Assembly (NCBI GenBank): GCA_963971305.1
Contig: OZ020303.1
Span: forward strand, 46,612,106-46,676,105
Length of the DNA stretch: 64,000 nucleotides
Source: Arcuatula senhousia
Taxonomy: Eukaryota > Mollusca > Bivalvia > Mytilida > Mytilidae
Reading direction: 5' to 3'
Of this stretch, positions 56,101-64,000 are shown piece by piece. The notes under the pieces are model-generated. The model was not told the origin of the DNA. It ran no database searches and saw nothing but the letters and a program-made list of their open reading frames with translations. How positions within the stretch are numbered: the stretch's first letter is position 1; each line of letters begins with the position of its first letter. Both the position numbers and the translations under genes were made by a program.

Positions 56101-59100
56101 CTGAAATAAGACAAAATAGGGGTTACATTTCCTTACTTTGAATGGTGAATGATAAAAAAAGCATGACAGAGAAATCAATCAATAGGGTGTTAATAGTTGT
56201 CACTATAGGGTAGAACCCTCTGCAGAGACTGTTTAAGAAGACATGTTATGTGCCATGGGTTGTCCAACCCATAACACACCACCCCCAGAGTTGGCTGCTT
56301 TGGTTAGAGTTGGACCTGAGACAGGAATCAGCTCTTAAACTATGAATGACTTACACAATGATGTCAATCTGAAATCAAATTGAACTGTGATCATTTCCAT
56401 TCTATTTCTCAGTTCAATGAATGGAAATGATGACAGTTCAATTTGATTTCAGATTGACATCATCATTTCCATTCTATTTCTTAGCCTGTAAATAATCTAT
56501 ATAGCGTTGCACTGGTGTAAAACACCAACTCATCATCATTCACATCACCATTCTATTTCTGAACTATATTTTGGTTGTTTTCTTGGGTTTTTTTTCACAA
56601 TTTTTGAGTAAAAACTGCTTTCTCCTTTCTATAAACATTCTTATAATTGATATAGTTAATTGATTTAGACTAATAATTTCTATTTTTTATCAAGCAGCTG
56701 TACCTGTTTATATACATCTAGTAATGATATAGAGGCTGGGTTATCCTCTACAAGTCTCATCTGTGGTGATATAGCCACCACTCTTGGTACTGTGAAGTAT
56801 AGAAGTCTTCTTGAGGTCTCCTGCAGATACAAAACACAATTCATGACAATCAAGCTAGTAGCAAGAACATTGAAACTACAAATATGTATTGAAGTTGTAA
56901 TAAATTATCACTTTTAAGGGCTAATATAGTACCAGAAAAACTGATAACACAGAGATATTATACAATTATCACCCTAGCTGGTGTGTGACCCAGTGGTTTC
57001 TTTCCCCGAGAAAGTAAGGTCACCCGAGGGCTTGCCCCGAGGGTGACCTTACTTTTCGAGGGAAAAGAAATGCCAGGTCACATACATGTATCATCTAGGG
57101 TGGTAACTGTTATATTATATCGAATATTTAAATGAAACAAATTCAATATTAAATTTTGAAACATATTTCGGATATTTTAACCCTTTTCCATTGAAAAAAA
57201 TACAGCCCATACAATGTTGAAGTAAAAACATGGGGTTCACGTGCAAAATCTCACGAGAAGGTGACCTTACCATGCGACCCAACGATTACCGGTTGACCCA
57301 GCGAAATATCACATGTCACGTGACCACGTCTAAGCGAATCACAATAAAGATTTTTATATGAGTATATAATATTACACATTATAAAATAAAATTAAAAAAT
57401 CGTAATGTTAAAAACTACTACAGTACTGGCAATTACTCTTTAAATTTATCTTTACTGATGCAAATGCTGCAAAAGCAACTGTATTTAAAATATCAATGGT
57501 GTACAATAACTTTTTTCACCAAAAAAAGACCTTAGAAAAAACAATAACATTTAGCCAATTCAGTATAAAATTTCAGTCAGTAGACCCTGACTGCAGGGGC
57601 AAACAATAAAATCCTCTTGGAATCGATCTATAATGATGCTAATGCAACTGCTTGTCTAATATCAATGTTGTACCAAGAGTATTTTATCTGTATGCTCCTG
57701 CAGTCACGGTCTACTGACTTTCAGATTTTTCACCGATTTGGCAGACTTGGTAGTCTTTTTATGTACATTAATGCACTCTATTTTCTGTATTTTTCTGTAC
57801 TGATGCATATTTATTTATTTATTGACTTTGTGTTTAATCTTTATGATTTTGTCTGCCCCCTTATTCCTCTTAACATTTCCATTTCTAATGTCATGTTTTA
57901 ATTCAATCCATATAAAGTTTTACCTTTTGTTTAGTCAAGAAATGATTTAGCATTCTCAGAAGCTGTAAGACTCTCTCCTCTCTTCTGGATTCTGTCAAAC
58001 AGGCATCATTAACAACCAAGTAAGGGTAAATCTGTCGAAATATAATAAAAGATAATATCAACATTGTTTTCTTCACTGTAAATAACAATAAATCTGTGAG
58101 CCAATTCTCACTAGATATACCCTTGCAACTTTGTGTTGTGTTAATTATAGTCTTCAGCTGATGACAAGTCATTGGAGGTTTCAAGTGTGTTGTATAGGGC
58201 AATAGACCTTTGACCTCCTCACTTGCCATTGTAGCAGCAGTGTTGTGACTTTCTGACCTACCTTGCCATTGTGACCTCTGATTTATAACCTTTTAACTGC
58301 AGTTTTGTGACCTTTGACCTACCTTGCCATTGTGACCTCTGATATATAACCTTCTAACTGCAGTTTTGTGACCTTTGACCTACCTTGCCATTGTGACCTC
58401 TGATGTATCACCTTCAGGCTGCAGTTTTGTGACCTTTGACTTACCTTGCCATTGTGACCTCTGATGTATTACCTTCAGGCTGCAGTTTTGTGACCTTTGA
58501 CCTACCTTGCCATTATGACCTCTGATGTATAGCCTCCTTGCTGCAGTGTTGTGTTTCTGTACTATTTCTACTCTAGGCATAAATCTGGCTATCCTTACAT
58601 AGTAATGACTATGCTGAAAATGGAAAGAAAGATTAATAAATAATTTTTCATTCATACTTTTGACAATTTATTGTAATTGTTTAGACAGCATAATATTAGT
58701 TAGGTTTTGTGGTGATAATACCAGAAATATAACAAAATAAATCATATATATACCAGTAAAACAAATAAATCTGTGAGCTTATGCTCACTAAACATACCCC
58801 TACTCCCAAAATTATGCCTTCCGTGCTTAAAATTGCTATACACCATATGGCACTAGGATAAAACTATATGCAATATATCAGACCTCTACCTCAAGCAGTT
58901 GCTTAGAAAACTATGACGGAAATTTTGTTACGGATGAACAGACGGACAGACAAAGGTAAAACAGTATACCCCCTCTTCCTCGAAGCGGGAAACCACAGCA
59001 TTCAAAGTTAGTAGTTCTCAAAATTTTGAAACAAACTAATATATGTTGTATTTGGTTTATTTCTATCCTTTGTCACAACATTTCTGTTGTGTTTTATGGG

Positions 59101-59753
59101 TTATGTGGACAAGCTGATTTTTAACAGATGGACTGATTGTATAGCTTCTGCCTTCAATGAACATCACATTACCTTAGGCAATAAAAATTCTCCAGGAAGT
59201 TCAACTTCAGCAGTATGTTGTGAGAAATTACTGAGAAATCTACACTTTTCTTCAATTAAGAAGGATCTGAAAAGAACAAAACAATTAGTATTAAACCACC
59301 ATAAAATATATATAAAAGATTTAATTTCTGAAAAGAGTAGCATAAAAGTATCAAGACAACATAACATATATCTAAAGATTTTATGTTAAGAATTATCATA
59401 AAAGCAAAACAGATAGATCTCCTATAACATTGACAAACATCTCTGCACATATTTGTTGTAATTGCTTAATTTTTGCTGCAATGTACTTTTCTTATTATGG
59501 GTAAATATACAAAAATTTCAAGAAGATTTTACTTAGAAATGTACATTGAATAGTTTCTGAGTTTCAGAGCTCACAAGAATTGGTCAATGAACAGACAGAC
59601 AGATAGAGTAAAACCTATGGGGAAACTGCATCATAAATCTTAGTTATGTTAAAGGTGACTTACTTTGGTAAAAGTTTAGTCTTTGCCTCTAGAATTTTTA
59701 TCCATTTCTTCAACTTGTTGATCAGATTGTGAAGTTTTGTGGACCCTGGTACA
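48424..59753 (-). CDS. TRRAP: TRRAP, C-terminal part (PI3K-like pseudokinase and FATC)
   Basis: Ten minus-strand exons join in phase: 59753-59664, 59266-59173, 58613-58506, 58031-57924, 56820-56704, 56100-55885, 51081-50940, 50548-50352, 49660-49555 and 48533-48424. They give about 428 residues and TAA. TRRAP is the huge scaffold shared by SAGA and NuA4/TIP60 acetyltransferase complexes; it recruits them to activators in the nucleus. The order of motifs is that of the family: LHNLINKLKKWIKILEAKTK, IARFMPRVEIVQKHNTAARR, PYLVVNDACLTESRREERVL, YFTVPRVVAISPQMRLVEDN, YERLATVQARGSQASHQVLR, DANRPVPFRLTPNIAEFLTT, and a FATC tail ending LCRMDPAWHPWL. Kinase-fold HRD and DFG motifs are not seen, as expected for this pseudokinase. 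Earlier exons must lie beyond 64000. TRRAP converges on PEX3. Confidence 0.95.
49117..49536 (+). repeat. Tandem-unit repeat with ATACCCCCACTCG ends in last TRRAP intron
   Basis: AATACCCCCACTCG at the left and CGAGTGGGGGTAT at the right are inverted. Two or three core units and a GGACGGACGGACAGACG tract lie between, as at 45060-45782. Its right end is only about 18 bases from the donor of the neighbouring TRRAP exon. Confidence 0.7.
49555..49660 (-). CDS. TRRAP: TRRAP penultimate coding exon
   Basis: The acceptor is ATCTTTTCAG and the donor CTTCATA|GTATGT. It encodes KQEELQPGVEPTDMEGEQLI then TMVNKAVQAITTRLH, matching the variable linker and VQKAVTAIMTRLHN of human TRRAP. Confidence 0.93.
50076..50285. 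repeat. Diverged dispersed repeat in a TRRAP intron
   Basis: GCCAAACATCAAGAGGCTATG and CCACAGGACGACAGACG match, with changes, the sequence at 46440-46540 and near 58860-58930. The ends are unclear. Confidence 0.4.
50352..50548 (-). CDS. TRRAP: TRRAP exon with VPFRLTPNI motif
   Basis: The acceptor is GTTATTTCAG and the donor AAAAAG|GTATGT. It encodes DLDANRPVPFRLTPNIAEFL, TTIGVIGPLTASMVAAARCL and, further on, AILRDEYITWHKK. This is the C-lobe of the kinase-like fold. Confidence 0.96.
50940..51081 (-). CDS. TRRAP: TRRAP exon with LALMGFAEFVLHL motif
   Basis: The acceptor is CTTTATTTTAG and the donor TCAG|GTACAT. It encodes LTIHLALMGFAEFVLHLTRM, NPDMMYLHQDCGYLNISYFK and FDIDDQS. In an active PI3K-like kinase the catalytic and activation loops fall here; no HRD or DFG is seen. 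Confidence 0.95.
51729..53160 (+). mobile_element. AAGCTTCGCCNAGCGCAGC element, copy 2
   Basis: It begins AAAAAGCTTCGCCGAGCGCA, has ATACGACCGCAA near the start, and ends in a hairpin TTATACGTCCGCAAA/TTTTGCGGTCGTATAA (53129-53160), so the ends share an inverted ATACGACCGCAA. A (CGA)n/(CAACGA)n tract precedes the hairpin. The middle (about 52256-52890) is a reversed piece of an AGCTCACC-type element, making a chimera. It lies between TRRAP exons. Confidence 0.72.
52256..52890 (-). repeat. Reversed AGCTCACC-type core inside the AAGCTTCGCC element
   Basis: GGGGTCATCTGACAACTTCG, AGCAAGCAACAGCTTTTTGC and TTGACGAATCAGAAATCG units match 40400-41885 in reverse. Neither terminal hairpin is present. 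Confidence 0.65.
53739..54427. repeat. 690-bp direct repeat, copy 1
   Basis: It runs from GTAAGACACAGTTCGG to GAAGTGTGTTTTACTACC. It is almost identical to 55173-55862, differing at only scattered bases. No open frame is shared and no inverted ends are visible. Confidence 0.88.
54428..55172. other. Sequence between the two 690-bp repeats
   Basis: It is AT-rich with no recognisable domains. If the pair were LTRs this would be the internal region, but no gag, protease, reverse transcriptase or primer-binding site is seen. Confidence 0.5.
55173..55862. repeat. 690-bp direct repeat, copy 2
   Basis: The start-to-start offset from copy 1 is 1434 bases. The copy ends 22 bases from the donor side of the TRRAP exon at 55885-56100, so it occupies the very start of that intron. 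Confidence 0.88.
55885..56100 (-). CDS. TRRAP: TRRAP exon, 72 codons
   Basis: The acceptor is CTTATTTCAG and the donor AAAACT|GTGAGT. It encodes RCVKRGMEHDSPIARYYERL, ATVQARGSQASHQVLRDVLK and EVQNNMVPRGLLKEW through DYWTFRKT. It is one of the best conserved TRRAP stretches. Confidence 0.96.
56362..56462. repeat. Perfect long hairpin in a TRRAP intron
   Basis: GATGTCAATCTGAAATCAAA and TTTGATTTCAGATTGACATC pair exactly, continuing through TTGAACTGT and ATCATTTCCATT to a loop near TCTATTTCTCAGTTC. A further tail CATTTCCATTCTATTTC repeats the loop-side sequence. Confidence 0.85.
56704..56820 (-). CDS. TRRAP: TRRAP exon, 39 codons
   Basis: The acceptor is GTATCTGCAG and the donor AAACAG|GTACAG. 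It encodes ETSRRLLYFTVPRVVAISPQ then MRLVEDNPASISLLDVYKQ. Confidence 0.95.
56958..57117. repeat. Palindrome with GTGACCTTACTTT arms
   Basis: AAAGTAAGGTCACCC and GGGTGACCTTACTTT flank a GAGGGCTTGCCCC centre. The arms extend outward through GACCCAGTGG/CCAGGTCAC and TTATCACCCTAG/CTAGGGTGGTAA. It is a fold-back element. A related GGTGACCTTAC lies at about 57259. Confidence 0.8.
57118..57923. other. TRRAP intron, unassigned
   Basis: No exon is recognisable. Paired phrases (AATATCAATGGTGTACAATA / AATATCAATGTTGTACCAAG; the CAGTCAGTAGACCCTGACTGCAG region) suggest an old inverted or tandem duplication around 57480-57720. The open frame at 57617-57901 is a chance frame. Confidence 0.4.
57924..58031 (-). 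CDS. TRRAP: TRRAP exon with VVNDACLTESRREERV
   Basis: The acceptor is ATTTCGACAG and the donor AAAAG|GTAAAA. Its 36 codons encode IYPYLVVNDACLTESRREER then VLQLLRMLNHFLTKQK. Confidence 0.96.
58223..58560 (-). repeat. TRRAP: 61-bp tandem array carrying copies of a TRRAP exon donor
   Basis: ACCTTGCCAT recurs at 58260, 58321, 58382, 58443 and 58504: an exact 61-bp period, with a sixth degenerate unit near 58223. On the minus strand each unit reads CTGCAG...ATCAGAGGTCACAATGGCAA then G|GTAGG, i.e. a copy of the last coding bases of the exon at 58506-58613 with its splice donor. One copy has the stronger donor GTAAGT. Confidence 0.9.
58506..58613 (-). CDS. TRRAP: TRRAP exon with FMPRVEIVQKHNTAARRLYI
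   Basis: The acceptor is CATTTTCAG and the donor GGCAAG|GTAGGT. Its 36 codons encode HSHYYVRIARFMPRVEIVQK then HNTAARRLYIRGHNGK. The next exon continues PYLVVNDA in phase only from this first donor. Confidence 0.95.
58780..58995 (+). repeat. Diverged repeat with ATACCCCTACTC and TATACCCCCTC ends
   Basis: GTTACGGATGAACAGACGGACAG and GACCTCTACCTCAAGCAG place this with the GGACAGACGG-containing families at 45060 and 49117. It is shorter and has only one core unit. Confidence 0.45.
59173..59266 (-). CDS. TRRAP: TRRAP exon with FLIEEKCRFLSNFS
   Basis: The acceptor is GTTCTTTTCAG and the donor CCTAAG|GTAATG. It encodes SFLIEEKCRFLSNFSQHTAE then VELPGEFLLPK, close to human FFLIEEKCRFLSNFS. Confidence 0.96.
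59664..59753 (-). CDS. TRRAP: TRRAP exon with LHNLINKLKKWIKILEAKTK
   Basis: The acceptor is GTATTTTACAG and the donor CCAAA|GTAAGT. It encodes VPGSTKLHNLINKLKKWIKI then LEAKTKLLP and two bases of Lys. It is the most upstream TRRAP exon I can find here. Confidence 0.95.
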
Positions 59754-60536
59754 CTGTAAAATACAATAACATGCATTAGAAAAAAATCTGTAAAAGTCAA
59801 AAATGGCTGGATTTCTTTAAACAGGAAGTAGGTGAGCGACGGACCTAAAATCAAAGCCCACGTTATGGGACCCAACCCTGATGCTGTATACCAAATATTA
59901 AATGGCTGTGATTAGTAGTTGCTGAAAAAACTGTTGCGAAAATTTTCCCTGCCTGCACGCTGCCCGCCTGCCCGACATTCACCATTTTATAACCCTGGTT
60001 TTTCATTCCGTAAAATCCGGCCAAAAATACTTCGCAGGAAATTTGTGTGAAGCTAGTTTAAAGTGAAAATGACATGATTATTGCATAAAATATTTTCATA
60101 TAATTTTTTTTATAATATTCATTCAATTTGGCATGTAATTTGTGTCATCTAGTTGCAATATGAAATCGATGTATATAAATATATGGTGTCAAATTTTAGA
60201 GAATTATTTTGGTGATTTTTGTATAAATTTTGCACGAGTTTCGTGCAAAACTTTTTGCTTTGTAATATTTCTATACATTTTAAAAGGTATAGAAATCAGA
60301 ATACATGTATAAATATTTAATACATCTGGTCTTAATTTCCCATAAGAGGAAAAATTATTTTTGTTCTGGTTGAACTCTCTTTTCAGTTTATATATATGAA
60401 TTACCATTTTTGTCTTGCCATAATACCGTATAGCGGGTTTTTTTAGCGGGTGTAAAATTTGGCGGTTTTAAGGTCAAAATGTATGGCAAAAATTTTGGTG
60501 GTTTTAATTTTGGCGGATGGGCAAAACCATGGAAAA
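59754..60536. other. TRRAP intron, unassigned
   Basis: No exon is seen. 59810-60010 holds a diverged dispersed repeat (CAAAAATGGCTGGATTTCTT, CCCTGATGCTGTATACC) like that at 46620-46760. Around 60430-60530, GGCGGTTTTAAGG and GGTGGTTTTAATTTTGG-type phrases repeat. Confidence 0.4.
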
Positions 60537-61317
60537 CAAGAGGCTTCCAAGAGCCTGAATCGCTCACCTGAACTACACAGATACATATATTTGTAGATAT
60601 TATTGTGCTTAACCATATGCGATTTAAATTTATGAAATATCTTGGTTAGTTTTCAAGATATTGGGCTTAATAAGTGCAAATTTGGCAAAAATTAGGAAAA
60701 AGAACAATAACTCCCACATCAGCAGTCAGATCTTTTCCGAAATTTCAGGACAGGTAAATCTTATTATGCTGATCACTTTTGATTCTTGCACAATTTTGAT
60801 ATCTTAAACCAGTTTTGAGTTATTAGCAAAAAAATGAAATTTGTCCCTATGTTCTATTTTTAGCCATGGTGGCCATGTTTTTTTACGAATCAAAAATCTG
60901 AACGATAGAGTTGTTGCATATTAGCTATCAAACAGTGTGCCATGTTAAGATGCAGTTGGTCTTACTGTTTCAGACAAGTCCAGGGGAAAAGTAATGAAGA
61001 ATGGTAAATATCGACGCTTTAAGGGCCATAACTTCTAAAAGAAATGGTTCTACAGCTTTGACCTAATTACATGAATTGTACATCTTGATGTGCTTAATCA
61101 TATGCAATTTGAATTTTTGAAATATCTTGTATAGTTTTCAAGATATAGGGCTAAATAAGTGAAAAATTTTGAAAAAAATCCAGAAAAAGGGCAATAACTC
61201 CTATGTCGTTTGTGGGATCTGCTTGGAAATTTCAGAGCACGTAGATCTTGAGATGCTAATCACTTTTGTCGCCCATCAGAATTTTGATATCTGTTACCGT
61301 TTTTGAGTTATTTGCAA
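60537..61317 (-). mobile_element. AGCTCACC...CTAG element, reversed copy 6, truncated
   Basis: CAAGAGGCTTCCAAGAGCCT then GAATCGCTCACCT is the 3' hairpin end in reverse. The core resembles copy 3 (34734). It is cut off at 61317, where the AAGCTTCGCC element begins. Confidence 0.7.
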
Positions 61318-61590
61318 ATAAAAAGCTTCGCCGAGCGCAGCATGATACGACCACAACAAGATGAATCCTGTACATTGGAGGCCCAATATGGATAGTCTAT
61401 TGCTTTGGTCACATGCAGCCCATGGTGGACTTACAAAGCCTTTTTTACACACGTATCCTGTGGTGGACTTTAAAATGCATATTTGACACATATATATTTA
61501 CAATAACATTTAATAGAAAAAAAATCTTATTTCTAAATTCGTTGACATTTTTGACACAATTTAGCCCCTTTTGGCCCTTTAAAAAAAAAA
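61318..61590 (+). mobile_element. AAGCTTCGCC element, truncated copy 3
   Basis: It starts AAAAAGCTTCGCCGAGCGCA and continues through GGCCCAATATGGATAGTC. It is interrupted at an A run by the reversed element at 61591. Confidence 0.65.
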
Positions 61591-62933
61591 CAAGAGGCTC
61601 CCAGGAGCCTGAATCGCTCACCTGGTCTTGATGTCAACCCAATGAAGACTTTTGTATAGCTAAATGAGCTGAATGTTTAAGCATGAAAAATCATTTCTCT
61701 ATCTGCAATAGTTTCATTCTAAATAATCAAAAAACACTATTATTCAACTTTTAAGGGGCTGCAACCCCTATAAGGGGTTATCAGACAACTTCAACCCTAT
61801 GAAGACTTTTGTAGAGCTAAATGAGTTGAACATTTAAGCAAGCAACAGCTTTTCTCTATCTGCAATAGTTTTCATTCTATAGGCCAAAAACACTATTTTT
61901 TGCCTTTAAAGGGCTGTAACCCCTGTAAAGGGTCATCTGACAACTTCGACCCTATGAAGACTTTTATAGAGCAAAATGAGCTGAACATTTAAGCAAGCAA
62001 CAGCTTTTCTCTATCTGCAAAAGTTTTCATTCTATGGGCCAAAAACAATACTTTTCGCCTTTAAGGGGCTGTAACCCCTATAAGGGGTCATCTGACAACT
62101 TTGACCCTATGGATACTTTTGTAGAGCTAAATGAGCTGAACATTTAAGCAAGCAACAGCTTTACTCTATCTACAATAGTTTTCATTCTATAGGCAAAAAA
62201 CATGCAAAATGCGATTTTTCACCATTAAGGGGCTGCAACCCCTATAAGGGATCATCTGACAACTTTAACCTTATGGAGACTTTTGTAGAGTTAAATGAGC
62301 TGAACATTTAAGCAAGCAACAGCTTTTCTCTATCTGAAATTGTTTTCATTCTATAGGCCAAAAACACTATTTTTCGCCTTTAAGGGGCTGTAACCGCTAT
62401 AAGGGGTCATCTGACAACTTTGACCCTATGGAGACTTTTGTAGAGCTAAATGAGCTGAACATTTAAGCAAGCAACAGCTTTTCTCTATCTACAATAATTT
62501 TCATTCTATAGGCCAAAAACATGCAAAAACGCTATTTTCACCTTTAAGGGGCTGTAACCCCTATAAGGGATCATCTGACAACTTTGACCAAAAGGAAACT
62601 TTTGTAGAACTTTTGATGCTGAAGCAGTAAGGTGGCATCAGATTTCATCTATCTCTTATACTTTTTGATTTACGAGCCAAAAACAGTAGTCTGACCCCCC
62701 TGGTCTATTTTTAGTAACGGTGGCCATGTTTTTTGACGGATCAAAAATCGAAACACAAGTTTGGTGCAGGACACCCTAAGGATCATTCATACCAAGTTTC
62801 ATTAAATTCTGTTCAGTAGTTTCAGAGGAGAAGATTTTTGAAAAATTGTTAACAGACGACGACGACGACAGACGACGACGACGGACGCCAAGTGATGGTA
62901 ATAGCTCACATGGACCTTCGGTCCAGGTGAGCT
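61591..62933 (-). mobile_element. AGCTCACC-type element, reversed full copy 7
   Basis: It runs from CAAGAGGCTCCCAGGAGCCT to the 5' hairpin AGCTCACATGGACC-TTC-GGTCCAGGTGAGCT. About six units of roughly 155 bp and a GACGACGACGACAG tract lie between. A runs on both sides (T runs on the element strand) repeat the insertion pattern. Same subfamily as 40400-41885. Confidence 0.8.
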
Positions 62934-63699
62934 AAAAAAAGGTTAGGACCACAAACCCCAAATGCAATAAAAAGCTTCCTTCAGTGTATATAATCATCAT
63001 ATTTAAACTTCATAACAATTGGCTGGCCCACTACAGCTAAATTTCTTGTGTAAAACCATTTGCCTTGACCAACTTTTAAAAATGGCGTTTTTTGCCCCTT
63101 TGACCCCTAATTTCTCAAAAACTGTAAGAGATATTGCAAATCTGATTGATAAATGCAGGCAGGGATTTTCACAAGGATTCCAATGAAAAAAAGATTTAGA
63201 AAATCGGACCACAAATAAAAAAGTCAAAAGGCCCCTTTTCGACCCTTTGTAGCAATGTAACGGTTCAATATACATCAAAACCATTGACACATTTTGTTGA
63301 CAGAATTTAATGAGAAATTCAATAAAGAAAGAATTTTCAAAATCTATAAAATAATAAACATTCTACAACAGTTTTGTCAATACACCTGTTTTAGCTCCTT
63401 TTGGCCCTTTTTTCCAAAACGGTAAGGGCCACCAACCCCAAATACAATAGGAACCTTTCTCTAGTGGTTACAAACATCATATCAAAACTTCATAACAATT
63501 GGCTGGCCCAGTACAACTAAATTTTTGGTATAAAATTATTTGCCTTGACAAACTTTTAAAAATGGTGTTTTTGGCCCCTTTGACCCCTAATTTCTCAAAA
63601 CCCGTAAGAGATATTGCAAATCTGATTGAAAAATGCAGGCAGGGATTATCACAAGGATTCCAATGAAAAAAAGATTTTGAAAATCGGACCACAAATAAA
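62934..63699. repeat. Tandem units with CCCCTTTGACCCCTAATTTC
   Basis: Two units of about 480 bp (around 62940-63235 and 63412-63699) share AACTTCATAACAATTGGCTG, AGAGATATTGCAAATCTGAT and GATTCCAATGAAAAAAAGAT. They end in AATCGGACCACAAATAAA, as in the AAGCTTCGCC elements. Opposing open frames here are duplicates of this repeat. Confidence 0.65.
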
Positions 63700-64000
63700 C
63701 TAGAGGCTCCCAGGAGCCTGAATCGCTCACCTGATTTCTTATGCCAAAGTTTGAATAAATTTCACAAACTTTCAACTATACAAAGTTGCAAATAATCCCT
63801 TCAGTGGTTTCAGAGAAGATTTTTGGAAATCAGTTTAAATTAATAGAAAACAAACAGTTAAAGGGCAATAACTCCTATAAGGACCTTTTGATGCTAAACA
63901 AGAACAGTTGCTTTGGATTTTCTCTATCTCTTATACTTTTTGAGTTATAAGCCAAAAACAATGGTCTGACCCCCCCTGTTCTATTTTTAGCAATGGCGGC
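63700..64000 (-). mobile_element. AGCTCACC...CTAG element, reversed copy 8, runs off the window
   Basis: CTAGAGGCTCCCAGGAGCCT then GAATCGCTCACCTG marks the 3' end in reverse. The core matches copy 1 (AAAAACAATGGTCTGACC). It inserted at an A run inside the preceding repeat unit. Confidence 0.75.

Overview
The window is AT-rich animal genomic DNA with small exons, long introns and canonical GT/AG splice sites. Repeat families of the kind seen in bivalve molluscs fill it, notably elements opening AGCTCACCTGACCCGAAGGG and closing in a GGCTCC-TGGGAGCC hairpin plus CTAG. I infer a bivalve, possibly mytilid; no sequence here proves the species. Nothing looks bacterial, viral or CRISPR-like.

Three conserved genes can be rebuilt exon by exon. 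(1) 2029-5333 (+): the 3' part of an ASXL (Additional sex combs-like) gene, with four exons running from the DEUBAD region to the C-terminal PHD finger. (2) 10880-40119 (+): a complete PEX3 peroxisomal biogenesis gene of 13 coding exons, 366 codons plus stop, with every junction in phase. (3) 59753-48424 (-): the last ten coding exons of TRRAP, the PI3K-like pseudokinase scaffold, ending in the FATC motif. PEX3 and TRRAP converge tail to tail. At 3-308 is the 3' end of another reading frame, probably transposon-derived. An intronless TRIM-like gene (34263-32542, -) lies antisense inside PEX3 intron 9.

Layout: 1-1250, gene-1 tail and a repeated TATTTTACGTGAC motif; 2029-5333, ASXL; 5334-10879, intergenic with MITEs; 10880-40119, PEX3, whose introns carry two abutting TTAA-flanked MITEs, a triple-nested insertion around a broken retrotransposon RNase H, a hAT-like element with a perfect 8-bp target duplication and four large terminal-hairpin elements; 40346-42374, a TTAA MITE split by another such element; 42387-48423, repeat-rich space between the PEX3 and TRRAP 3' ends; 48424-59753, TRRAP with a 690-bp direct repeat and several perfect hairpins in its introns; 59754-64000, stacked repeats in a TRRAP intron or flank.

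ASXL (Polycomb-linked deubiquitinase cofactor) and TRRAP (histone acetyltransferase scaffold) both act on chromatin; PEX3 acts at the peroxisome membrane. I see no shared pathway. The most unusual pattern is that three exons in two of these genes (PEX3 exons 3 and 6, and one TRRAP exon) carry short tandem duplications that copy an exon edge with its splice site, giving competing or decayed sites. I found no convincing new multi-gene system.
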